From the NCBI GenBank assembly GCA_903895515.1, contig CAITUB010000127.1:1-24715 (forward strand): 24,715 nt of DNA. The letters run 5' to 3'. Shown in pieces: positions 14,728 to 21,915 of the stretch. Made by a program: the position numbers and the translations under genes. Under the pieces are notes generated by a model that was not told the origin of the DNA, did no database searches, and saw nothing but the letters and a program-made list of their open reading frames with translations. The DNA comes from an uncultured Acidimicrobium sp. (GTDB taxonomy: Bacteria; Actinomycetota; Acidimicrobiia; Acidimicrobiales; Ilumatobacteraceae). Every line of letters starts with the position of its first letter. Positions within the stretch are counted from its first letter, which is position 1.

Positions 14728-15630
14728 GTGGGACACCTCGACATCAACCGTCGTCTGCCAACTGATGACTTGTCTGAGGTTGACGAACTGTTACTTGCAG
14801 TCGAACGCGCAGATGGGCAACGTCCTCTCTCCGATCACTTATGGATCGATCTTCGCCAAGGAGGTCGGCCTGGATATGTAGGACTGCTGGGGCGACAGCC
14901 AGGGCATGATCACCTCATTGCCTATTGCCAAGTGTCGCGTGGTAATGACTCGTGGGCACTCGACCTCATCGTGCATCCACATCATCGCTACGAAATGGCT
15001 TCGATCGGACCGCAACTGTTGTCAGAGGCACTCAACGTCATCCGTGAAGCCGGAGGCGGGCACGTGCATTGGTGGGTGTTTGAGCCCAACGAAATTCATA
15101 CGACGCTCGCACAATCAATTGGTCTTCATGCGGGTCGCACCATGCTGCAAATGCGAGTGGCACTTCCGCTTCGCGAAGTTACCGACATTGTGACTGCACC
15201 ATTTCGCAGCGGCGTCGACGACGAGCGTTGGCTTGCGGTCAACAATGCCGCGTTCGCCGATCACTTGGAACAGGGTGGGTGGACTCAGTCCACACTTGAG
15301 TCACGCATCCAGGAGCCGTGGTTTAACCCGAATGGTTTTTTACTACACAACGTGGGTGACGAACTTGCTGGTTTTTGCTGGACAAAGGTGCACCTCGAAA
15401 CCTCACCCGTACTCGGCGAGATTTACGTGATTGCCGTTCACCCTCGCTTTGGAGGCAAAGGAATTGGTCGTGCACTGACCATTGCAGGCCTCTCGTTTCT
15501 GCATCGCGCAGGAATCTCTACCGGCATGCTGCACGTTGACGCCGACAATGAACGCGCGGTTCAGATGTACAAGTCGCTTGGCTTCACTGTCGCCCACCAG
15601 CAACGTGCGTTTGTTGGTGATGTGAACTAG
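14728..15630 (+). CDS. mshD: Mycothiol synthase (two-domain GNAT acetyltransferase)
   Basis: A protein of about 300 aa that would acetylate Cys-GlcN-Ins with acetyl-CoA, the last step of mycothiol synthesis in the cytoplasm. It has the tandem GNAT layout of MshD. The C-terminal domain is clearest, with RWLAVNNAAFADHLEQGGW (substrate-side segment), EIYVIAVHPRFGGKGIGRALT (acetyl-CoA loop GGKGIG) and LHVDADNERAVQMYKSLGF. The degenerate N-terminal domain covers about residues 1-135. I start at GTG 14728; the open frame reaches back to 14668 but that would overlap nth and add 20 unlike residues. It heads a compact mshD-oligopeptidase-rlmN run. Mycothiol is an actinobacterial thiol, so this gene is a strong taxonomic marker. 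Confidence 0.9.
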   Translation: MGHLDINRRLPTDDLSEVDELLLAVERADGQRPLSDHLWIDLRQGGRPGYVGLLGRQPGHDHLIAYCQVSRGNDSWALDLIVHPHHRYEMASIGPQLLSEALNVIREAGGGHVHWWVFEPNEIHTTLAQSIGLHAGRTMLQMRVALPLREVTDIVTAPFRSGVDDERWLAVNNAAFADHLEQGGWTQSTLESRIQEPWFNPNGFLLHNVGDELAGFCWTKVHLETSPVLGEIYVIAVHPRFGGKGIGRALTIAGLSFLHRAGISTGMLHVDADNERAVQMYKSLGFTVAHQQRAFVGDVN

Positions 15631-15633
15631 TTT
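15628..15633 (+). promoter_or_regulatory. Candidate leaderless -10 box of the M3 peptidase gene (TAGTTT)
   Basis: TAGTTT, beginning with the mshD stop codon, ends exactly six bases before the ATG of the peptidase gene. There is no Shine-Dalgarno in the 9-base gap. The case is weak alone because the TA belongs to a stop codon. Confidence 0.35.
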
Positions 15634-15639
15634 TTCGGC

Positions 15640-17457
15640 ATGTCAATTACTGCTGAAAATGAAACTCCTCTCCCACGCTGGTCAGTTGCTGACGTGCATG
15701 AGTCGTTCAATGCTCGTTCCTTTGTTGATGCCATGGAACGCGCTGGCTCGAATGTGGCCCGCCTTGAAGCACTGTTTGAAACCCACAATGTGCGTGCCAT
15801 CGAACCGCGCACGCCAACCGCACAAGATGGTGTGGCCGCCGATGCGGTGATCCAGGCATTTAACAAAACAGTTGACGAACAAGACATTCTCATTTCGTAC
15901 ATCTACGCAACAGTCAGCACCGATTCGCGCATTGAGCAGGCACAAGGTTTGCTCAGCGAAATGGAAGACCTCGACGCACGGATTTCTCCACTGCTTGCCC
16001 GCCTTGCAGACTGGGTTGCAAGCCTGGATGCCAATGCATTGCAGGAAGTCAGCAACGAGGCGCGCGAGCACCTCGGGCCTTTGCTCCGCCTGCAAGACCG
16101 AGCAATTCACCAAATGAGCGAAGCCGAAGAAGGCCTGTACGCCGAACTTGGCACCACTGGTTCTTCGGCCTGGGGGCGGCTACAAAGCGACATCACTTCA
16201 CAGTTAGCAGTCGAGGTGCGTCTACCGTCGGGCACAAAGTCGATGCCCATTGCAGCAGTGCGCGGACTTGCAACCGACAACGACCTTGCGGTTCGCAAGG
16301 CTGCTTACGAAGCGGAAATGCAAGCGTGGCCAACTGTTGCCGTTGCATGCGCCGCAGCAATGAACAGCATCAAAGGTGAGGCGAATACCGTGAACAAGCG
16401 ACGCGAGTGCAAAGCACCAATCGATGCTTCGCTGTATTCAAACTCGGTAAGCACTGCAACGTTCACTGCTATGCAGTCAGCAATTTCGGCTTCACTTCCT
16501 GACTTTCGACGCTGGATGCGGGTGAAAGCGCAGCTGCACGGAGACACCAACGGTTTGTCATGGTGGAACCTGTTTGCGCCACTTCATATTTCACCGGGCG
16601 CAATTTCGTGGGACGAAGGAATCAGTCTCGTGAAAGATGCATTCTCCACTTACAGCGACCGTCTTGCACAACTTGTTGACCGCTCAATTAACGAACAGTG
16701 GTTGGATGCCGAGCCCCGCGAAGGAAAAACTGGTGGAGCATTCTGCATGTCATTCGTTGAAGATCGCTCCCTCGTATTGTTGAACTGGAGCGGAAGCGTC
16801 GACTCTGCACAGGTGACCGCACACGAACTTGGTCACGCGTATCACAACACACAACTTGCTCAGCGCACGCCATTGCAGAAACGCTTGCCTATGGCTCTTG
16901 CCGAAACTGCCAGCATCTTCTGCGAAACGCTGGTTATGGAAGATGGGCTTTCGCGCTTGCAAGGCGACGAGCGTTTGGCATTGCTTGATGTCAACCTCAT
17001 CGGCGCATCGCAAGTGGTTGTCGACATTCACAGTCGTTTCCTGTTTGAAACAGAAGTATTCGCGCGTCGTCAACGCCGCACGCTTGGTGTGAGCGAGTTC
17101 AACGAAATCATGTTGCAAGCACAGACCGACGCGTATGGCGATGGTCTTGACCAGAGCACTCGCCACCCGCACATGTGGGTACTCAAGCCCCACTACTACG
17201 GAAGCCACTTCTACAACTGGCCATACACATACGGATTGCTATTCGGATTGGGTTTGTATGCGAAGTATCAGTCAAACCCAGATCATTTCCGCGAAAACTA
17301 CGACACTGTCTTGTCACGTGCGGGAATGGATACTGCCGAGGAACTCGGTCAAGCATTCGGCATCGACGTCACCGATGTTGCATTTTGGACCTCAAGTCTC
17401 GATGTTCTTTGTGCTCGCATGCTCGATTACGAGAAGTTGGCACAAAAACACCTCTAA
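15640..17457 (+). CDS. M3-family oligoendopeptidase (PepF-like zinc metallopeptidase)
   Basis: A 605-aa cytoplasmic zinc peptidase of family M3 (thimet/oligopeptidase F type), the normal length for the M3B group. The catalytic HEXXH is HELGH at 395-399, and the third zinc ligand would be Glu422 in AETASIFCE. Preceding GGAFCMSFVEDRSLVLLNWSGS and following HPHMWVLKPHYYGSHFYNWPYTYGLLFGLGLYAKY form the typical substrate-cleft region. Such enzymes degrade short peptides, for example processed signal peptides or nutritional oligopeptides. No signal peptide is seen. It lies 9 bases after mshD and 9 bases before rlmN, probably one transcript, though each gene also has a candidate -10 at its own start. 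Confidence 0.93.
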   Translation: MSITAENETPLPRWSVADVHESFNARSFVDAMERAGSNVARLEALFETHNVRAIEPRTPTAQDGVAADAVIQAFNKTVDEQDILISYIYATVSTDSRIEQAQGLLSEMEDLDARISPLLARLADWVASLDANALQEVSNEAREHLGPLLRLQDRAIHQMSEAEEGLYAELGTTGSSAWGRLQSDITSQLAVEVRLPSGTKSMPIAAVRGLATDNDLAVRKAAYEAEMQAWPTVAVACAAAMNSIKGEANTVNKRRECKAPIDASLYSNSVSTATFTAMQSAISASLPDFRRWMRVKAQLHGDTNGLSWWNLFAPLHISPGAISWDEGISLVKDAFSTYSDRLAQLVDRSINEQWLDAEPREGKTGGAFCMSFVEDRSLVLLNWSGSVDSAQVTAHELGHAYHNTQLAQRTPLQKRLPMALAETASIFCETLVMEDGLSRLQGDERLALLDVNLIGASQVVVDIHSRFLFETEVFARRQRRTLGVSEFNEIMLQAQTDAYGDGLDQSTRHPHMWVLKPHYYGSHFYNWPYTYGLLFGLGLYAKYQSNPDHFRENYDTVLSRAGMDTAEELGQAFGIDVTDVAFWTSSLDVLCARMLDYEKLAQKHL

Positions 17458-17460
17458 ACT
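17455..17460 (+). promoter_or_regulatory. Candidate leaderless -10 box of rlmN (TAAACT)
   Basis: TAAACT begins with the peptidase stop codon TAA and lies exactly six bases before the rlmN ATG. No Shine-Dalgarno is seen. It is the third case in the window with a 9-base gap and a stop codon that doubles as the start of a TANNNT box. Confidence 0.35.
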
Positions 17461-17466
17461 GAGTGC

Positions 17467-18522
17467 ATGACAAGTCTTTACGATGCATCACGTGAAGACA
17501 TCGCAGGACTCTTAAGCGGTCAACCAGCGTTTCGTTTGAAGCAGGTTTGGGAAGGCCTATACACACAGTTCGCTGAGCCGTCCCAAATTCTCACGTTGCC
17601 TGGTGCCGTGCGCGAAGAACTGGCACAGGGTTTCCCAAATTCACTGCATCTCACCACGGCCAGCGTCAGTGATAAAGGTGACACGATCAAATTTTTGTGG
17701 TCGCTTGCAGACGGTGGTCACCCAATTGAAACCGTGCTCATGCATTACAAAGAACGCGCAACCGTGTGCGTCAGTACGCAAGCTGGATGTGCAATGGCCT
17801 GTGGTTTTTGTGCAACGGGACAAGCAGGCTTCACGCGCCACCTCAGCGTCGGCGAGATCGTTGAGCAAGTGGTGTACGCCGCACGCGAAAGCGCCAAGCG
17901 CAAGCAGCGTTTAGCCAACGTGGTGTTCATGGGTATGGGCGAACCACTCGCCAACGAAGAAGCGGTGTGGGGTGCGGTAGAGCGCATTCATGGCGATATT
18001 GGATTGTCAGCTCGTCATCTCACCATTTCTACCGTTGGCATCGTTCCTGGCATTCGCAAACTTGCTACGCGTCCGCTGCCAGTCAATCTTGCGGTTTCTC
18101 TGCACGCTGCACGCGATGTTTTGCGCGATGAACTCGTACCAATTAACAAGCGCTACCCCATCAATGAACTGATGCAGGCATGTCGCGACTACCTTGACAA
18201 CAAGAATCGCCGCATCAGTTTTGAGTGGGCGATGATCGATGGAATTAACGACCAACCTCGCGATGCACGTGAGCTGGCACAACTTTGCGGACAACTCACA
18301 CCATCAGCACACGTCAACTTGATTCCGCTCAATCCAACTCCGGGTTGGCCAACAAAGGGAACGAGCGCAGCAGGGGTCCGAGCATTTGCCCAGCAACTTG
18401 AAGACCTCGGAGTAAATGTGACTGTGAGGCGCAACCGTGGCACGGACATCGACGCTGCATGCGGTCAATTGGCAGCAGGTCAGCCGGTAAGACTGACCAA
18501 CCGTCGAGGAATCGAAGAATAG
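17467..18522 (+). CDS. rlmN: 23S rRNA (adenine-2503-C2)-methyltransferase, radical SAM
   Basis: A 351-aa RlmN that methylates C2 of A2503 in 23S rRNA and A37 in certain tRNAs, which affects translational accuracy. The radical SAM cluster cysteines are C108, C112 and C115 in CVSTQAGCAMACGFCATGQAGF, the C-x3-C-x2-C spacing. The C-terminal methyl-carrying cysteine fits C332 in RRNRGTDIDAACGQLA. Other hallmarks are VVFMGMGEPLAN, LTISTVGIVPGIRKLA and LAVSLHAA. RlmN rather than the resistance enzyme Cfr is indicated by the overall signature and chromosomal housekeeping setting. The start is 9 bases after the peptidase gene. A weak hairpin follows the stop. Confidence 0.96.
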   Translation: MTSLYDASREDIAGLLSGQPAFRLKQVWEGLYTQFAEPSQILTLPGAVREELAQGFPNSLHLTTASVSDKGDTIKFLWSLADGGHPIETVLMHYKERATVCVSTQAGCAMACGFCATGQAGFTRHLSVGEIVEQVVYAARESAKRKQRLANVVFMGMGEPLANEEAVWGAVERIHGDIGLSARHLTISTVGIVPGIRKLATRPLPVNLAVSLHAARDVLRDELVPINKRYPINELMQACRDYLDNKNRRISFEWAMIDGINDQPRDARELAQLCGQLTPSAHVNLIPLNPTPGWPTKGTSAAGVRAFAQQLEDLGVNVTVRRNRGTDIDAACGQLAAGQPVRLTNRRGIEE

Positions 18523-18531
18523 AACTTTTTT

Positions 18532-18552
18532 AACTCACAAATTGTGGAGTTT
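18532..18552 (+). terminator. Weak hairpin after rlmN, possible terminator
   Basis: AACTCACAA and TTGTGGAGTT pair with one bulged base, followed by TTCTGTCATT. It sits just after the rlmN stop and before the next gene's own candidate promoter. The stem is AT-rich and imperfect and the T-run is poor, so this is only a tentative terminator. Confidence 0.25.
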
Positions 18553-18598
18553 CTGTCATTATCTTGTCAAAATCCCACGCATTAACAAGTGGTATCCC

Positions 18599-18604
18599 TA
18601 AGAT
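18599..18604 (+). promoter_or_regulatory. Candidate leaderless -10 box of the YdjC-like gene (TAAGAT)
   Basis: TAAGAT lies exactly six bases before the GTG of the YdjC-like gene in an AT-rich 88-base gap. It is not tied to any stop codon, so it is one of the cleaner examples of the pattern. A TTGTCA is present at 18564-18569 but too far upstream to serve as its -35. Confidence 0.5.
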
Positions 18605-18610
18605 TAACGG

Positions 18611-19492
18611 GTGCCAAATTTACCCCCGATCGTGGTCGTCACCGCCGATGACTTTGGTCGCTCAGACAGCATTTGTCATGCAGTCGAGCTTGCTTTCCGC
18701 GAAGGCTTGGTAACTGACGCTTCCCTCATGGTGAATGCGGCCTCGCGAGATTTGGGACTTGATGTTGCCCGCCGGAACCCGGGACTAGGAATTGGCGTAC
18801 ATCTTGCATTCCAAGATGTTGAACCATTAACCAAGAGCAAATATGTCGCTTCATTGCGGGATCTTTCACATAGTGCCGTTTTCCTCCGCCTCCTTTTCGC
18901 TGGCTCTGCGCATATTCGAGAAGTTCGTGCCGAAATGGAAGCACAGGTGAAGTGGCTAGTTGATCAGGGTGTTCAACCAAGCCATATCAATGGACATAAC
19001 CATGTGCATATCCACCCCCGAATTCGTAGAACCGTGTCCCAACTTGCTATCAAATACAACATTCCATGGAAGCGCACGCCACATGAGCGCAACTTCGAAA
19101 ATGTTGGAGTCGCTCGGAGGGCACAGCAGGTTGCAGTGTCATTCTTCTGCATGCTCACTTCATTCGTCAGAGATGGAAATGTCAATGTTCCCAACCAGTT
19201 TTTTGGGTTTGCAGTTTCTGGACAGATGAAGCGCGAACATCTTGCCAAGTATTTGGCGAAGGCAACATCTGGCATCACCGAGATCATCTGCCATATTGGC
19301 CTGTTAGACGATGCCCCCTCTATCGACGGTTACTCGTGGACCAGTGAATTGCAGACCATAACGACGATGTCAAAGCGGGAAGCCGAGGATGCATTCAACG
19401 TGAATATCGCTGGATTTCACGAAGCTGCACGAATGAAGGCTGCTTGGATGTTGCAAATCAGCCCTACAAGACACAATCTAATTTCCAAGTAG
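18611..19492 (+). CDS. YdjC/ChbG-family carbohydrate deacetylase-like protein
   Basis: A 293-aa protein of the YdjC (ChbG) family, metal-dependent hydrolases that remove acetyl groups from chitooligosaccharides or related N-acetylated sugars; a branch (HpnK) is associated with hopanoid genes. The metal site is clear: TADDFG (D13, D14) at the start, GVHL (H64), and the histidine-rich SHINGHNHVHIHP (H125, H129, H131, H133, H135). The GTG start puts TADDFG at residue 11, normal for the family. It stands alone with its own candidate promoter, and its 3' end overlaps the opposing SRPBCC gene by 15 bases. Codon choice seems more mixed than in its neighbours, but I cannot quantify it. The substrate is unknown. 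Confidence 0.87.
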   Translation: MPNLPPIVVVTADDFGRSDSICHAVELAFREGLVTDASLMVNAASRDLGLDVARRNPGLGIGVHLAFQDVEPLTKSKYVASLRDLSHSAVFLRLLFAGSAHIREVRAEMEAQVKWLVDQGVQPSHINGHNHVHIHPRIRRTVSQLAIKYNIPWKRTPHERNFENVGVARRAQQVAVSFFCMLTSFVRDGNVNVPNQFFGFAVSGQMKREHLAKYLAKATSGITEIICHIGLLDDAPSIDGYSWTSELQTITTMSKREAEDAFNVNIAGFHEAARMKAAWMLQISPTRHNLISK

Positions 19493-19915
19493 CGAAACCA
19501 GTTTCGGGCGGCTGCGCTCAATCTGGTCTGCAAGCATTCGCTCAAGAATGCCTCCACCAAACATAGATCCTCCGTAAAACATCTCTACTGAAACTTCTGC
19601 ATCGTTGCCTCCGCCAGCAAAAAACACGGTGAGTTTCCATTCGGAGTGGTTTCGACCATCAATTTCTGATCGTTCAAAGACCACTGATGAGTTTGCATCA
19701 TCGTTGGTTCGCATCATTCGCAAGCGTTTCGAACGCGCAAATGGGCCAACTTTTCCGCGCAGCTCTATCGTCCACGTGTTATCTGATCCTTCTTCTTTCA
19801 CTGCGGCGTGAACAATGTCTAACCACTTCGGATATTGCGCTAAGTCACGAAGAATCGCATGCGCAGTGTTCCGATTGACCAGGGTCTCCAGCGAGGCCCT
19901 CACCTTCAACGCCAT
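19478..19915 (-). CDS. SRPBCC (START-like) superfamily protein
   Basis: A 145-aa protein with the look of the SRPBCC/polyketide cyclase fold: an N-terminal strand (ALKVRASLETLVNRNTAHAILRDLAQYPKWLDIVHAAV), a run of beta-strand-like segments (TWTIELRGKVGPFARSKRLRM, SSVVFERSEI, SEWKLTVFFAGG, AEVSVEMFYGG) and a long C-terminal helix (ILERMLADQIERSRPKLVSLL). The fold makes a hydrophobic pocket for lipid-like ligands. No catalytic residues can be assigned. Its ATG overlaps the stop of the DUF3499 gene (TAATG), so the two are translationally coupled. The role is unknown. Confidence 0.72.
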   Translation of the reverse strand: MALKVRASLETLVNRNTAHAILRDLAQYPKWLDIVHAAVKEEGSDNTWTIELRGKVGPFARSKRLRMMRTNDDANSSVVFERSEIDGRNHSEWKLTVFFAGGGNDAEVSVEMFYGGSMFGGGILERMLADQIERSRPKLVSLLGN

Positions 19916-20481
19916 TACGGAATGTCGTTTTCGTCAAATGGCTCGCGCTGAATTCCGTCCGTGAAAGTGTTGTCCGCCTGCGGGCGAGGCGATGACTGGG
20001 TGTCGTCAAAGTTGAATGCTCGGCTCAATAGGCGACCCTTTGGACGTAATACGCCACCCAAGTCATCGGTTTGATCAAACTGTGGACTCCATGGAATGGC
20101 TTTCGTTTCTTCCAACTCAACTTCGGCTACTTCAACAATTGGTGCAATAACTTCTTCAACCTTTTTATCGCTTTTCAATTCATCAAAAATGCTTGGTCGC
20201 GGCGGCTTCACGCGACTCTTCTTTGGATCGGCTTTCTTCGCCTTTGGTTTTTCCGTTGGCGGAGTTACGGGAAATAAGCGCGGAACATTCTCACGCTTGT
20301 CTTCAATTCGCCAACCACGCGGAACAACAAGCGCATCAGCGTGTCGGCGACAAAGGCCATTTACTTGCATGCCATCTACTGGCACATAGTTTTCCAGCGT
20401 CATCAACAATTCAGACGAATCTAGGAAATATGCAGCAATTGCTAGCTCTCTGCAACTAGGACGCTCACACTGCTTGGACAC
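19915..20481 (-). CDS. DUF3499-type actinobacterial protein with putative zinc site
   Basis: A 188-aa protein whose first 60 residues match the actinobacterial DUF3499 pattern: CERPSCRELAIAAYFLD ... GLCRRHADALVVPRGWRIE. C5, C10, C44 and H47 are spaced as in a small zinc-binding module, and PRGW is the family's characteristic ending. The remaining two thirds are charged and Lys/Pro/Glu-rich with no predicted fold, likely disordered. The GTG start follows TAGTCT by six bases. It lies 25 bases after the J-domain gene and is coupled to the SRPBCC gene. The biological role of the family is not known to me. Confidence 0.78.
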   Translation of the reverse strand: MSKQCERPSCRELAIAAYFLDSSELLMTLENYVPVDGMQVNGLCRRHADALVVPRGWRIEDKRENVPRLFPVTPPTEKPKAKKADPKKSRVKPPRPSIFDELKSDKKVEEVIAPIVEVAEVELEETKAIPWSPQFDQTDDLGGVLRPKGRLLSRAFNFDDTQSSPRPQADNTFTDGIQREPFDENDIP

Positions 20482-20487
20482 GTCTAA

Positions 20488-20493
20488 AGACTA
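20488..20493 (-). promoter_or_regulatory. Candidate leaderless -10 box of the DUF3499 gene (TAGTCT)
   Basis: TAGTCT on the minus strand, in the 25-base gap after the J-domain gene, is exactly six bases before the GTG. It is not part of a stop codon. No Shine-Dalgarno precedes this start. Confidence 0.5.
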
Positions 20494-20506
20494 GTTCTCT
20501 GTTGCA

Positions 20507-21073
20507 CTAGCCAGTAACAACACAAGCAATTCCCATTCCTTGTCGATCGCGGATTGGCTGCGTATCGCTCGGGCATGTCATGTCAAACCCCACCAATGAC
20601 CTCACCACGCCACTGTGCTTGCCACTGCAATCCACCTCGACCGCGAGCTGATTCGTATTCACTTCGATGCACGAACCCGCTTGCAAAAGTCCGTCCGGCC
20701 CAACCGGAACAGCTGGACCAGAGAGCAGGTTGAGCACCAGCACCAGCCCAATGATTCCTGCGACCATCAATCCAATCATGCGCCACGGAAACACTCCCCT
20801 TACAGCAGGCACATGCACGAATTGCTCGTGTACAACCCGCACTGGCTCGGAATTTTGCCCATTGAACGGGCTGTCATATATTCTTCGCAATTTCGCATCC
20901 GAAAGTACGCGCCAGGCTTCTGCAACGCGCGCCATCTGGATTGACGAGTCGCTTCGCAAACCGGTGGCGGTATCCGGATGAACCTCGCGTGCTCGCATTC
21001 GATACGCAACACGAATTTCATCTTGGGATGCAGACGGCAGTACGCCAAGAACTTCGTAGTGAGACTGTGACAT
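20507..21073 (-). CDS. Membrane-anchored J-domain protein with four-cysteine outer domain
   Basis: A 188-aa protein with an N-terminal J-domain (about 4-68) including the HPD tripeptide at 32-34, which stimulates DnaK ATPase. A basic patch and one membrane helix follow (about 97-118, MIGLMVAGIIGLVLVLNLL). The last 70 residues carry four cysteines, C135, C149, C167 and C184, which could form two disulfides if outside. Topology would then be J-domain inside, cysteine domain outside. There is no Gly/Phe or zinc-finger region, so it is not DnaJ proper. Its ATG overlaps the potC stop (TAATG). The partner and role are unknown. Confidence 0.83.
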   Translation of the reverse strand: MSQSHYEVLGVLPSASQDEIRVAYRMRAREVHPDTATGLRSDSSIQMARVAEAWRVLSDAKLRRIYDSPFNGQNSEPVRVVHEQFVHVPAVRGVFPWRMIGLMVAGIIGLVLVLNLLSGPAVPVGPDGLLQAGSCIEVNTNQLAVEVDCSGKHSGVVRSLVGFDMTCPSDTQPIRDRQGMGIACVVTG

Positions 21074-21915
21074 TATTTGCGATGAAGAAGCTTGAATTTC
21101 TTTGCAGTCGCCTGCTTCTCGGCAGACTTACGCATTCCCGCAATGGTTCCTGTCATCAAAATGGCAACACTGAGAAACAGGATCATCGATGCCAACACAT
21201 TGATCTGTGGTGGAATACGAACGCGTGACGCGCCATAAATCTGCAGCGGGAAGGTTTGCACTGGCCCTGAGTTAAAGAAGGTGATGATGAAGTCATCAAT
21301 GGACAGGGCAAAGGCTAAAAGCGCTGCTGCGAGGATGCCTGGCAAAATGAGAGGGAACGTGACCTTCATGAAGGTGCGAATGGGGGTAGCTCCGAGGTCT
21401 TGAGCAGCTTGTTCCAATGTCCAATCGAACCCGCGAATTCTTGCGCGCACCGTGAGCGCTACGAAGCTGACCTGAAACATGATGTGGGCGATGATGATGG
21501 TTGTCATTCCAAAGTCAATGAAATTCTGGCCAAGGAACAGAGTTGCAAGGGATGAACCGAGCACGATTTCAGGTGTTGTCAGTGGAAGCACGAGAAAGAG
21601 ATTGATTCCTTCGCTACCGCGGAATTTGTAGCGAGACAGCGCCACCGCAATAAGCGAGCCCAAGATGGTGGACACAAACGTGGAAACCGCTGCGATCTCG
21701 AGGCTCTTCCACAGCGCATGCGTGAGCGACTGCTCAGCAAACGGATGTAGCCAATTATCAAACGTAAAAGACTGCCAAGCAATATTGAAATTGCCTTTCG
21801 GCTTGTTGAAGCTAAACGCCACGATGAAAAAAATCGGGGCAAACAGATAGACAAGTCCGAGTCCGGCAAACACGTTCAACGCATAACGGCCGTATTTGGT
21901 GCGCTTACGCATCAT
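21073..21915 (-). CDS. potC: Spermidine/putrescine-type ABC transporter permease PotC
   Basis: A 280-aa inner-membrane permease, normal for PotC, with about six hydrophobic segments, starting with VFAGLGLVYLFAPIFFIVAFSF. The EAA loop that contacts the ATPase is EQAAQDLGATPIRTFMKVTFPLILPGI, followed by the family's SIDDFIITFFNSG. The ATG overlaps the potB stop (ATGA), and TGAGGAT just before it can serve as ribosome site. It forms the channel with PotB. Its stop overlaps the start of the J-domain gene. The precise solute (polyamine, or another cationic amine) cannot be told from the permease. Confidence 0.92.
   Translation of the reverse strand: MMRKRTKYGRYALNVFAGLGLVYLFAPIFFIVAFSFNKPKGNFNIAWQSFTFDNWLHPFAEQSLTHALWKSLEIAAVSTFVSTILGSLIAVALSRYKFRGSEGINLFLVLPLTTPEIVLGSSLATLFLGQNFIDFGMTTIIIAHIMFQVSFVALTVRARIRGFDWTLEQAAQDLGATPIRTFMKVTFPLILPGILAAALLAFALSIDDFIITFFNSGPVQTFPLQIYGASRVRIPPQINVLASMILFLSVAILMTGTIAGMRKSAEKQATAKKFKLLHRK

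Noticed and set aside
18611..19492. YdjC-like gene as recent horizontal acquisition
   Set aside because: Codon choice looks more mixed than in its neighbours, but no mobile element, flanking repeat or measured composition shift supports transfer.
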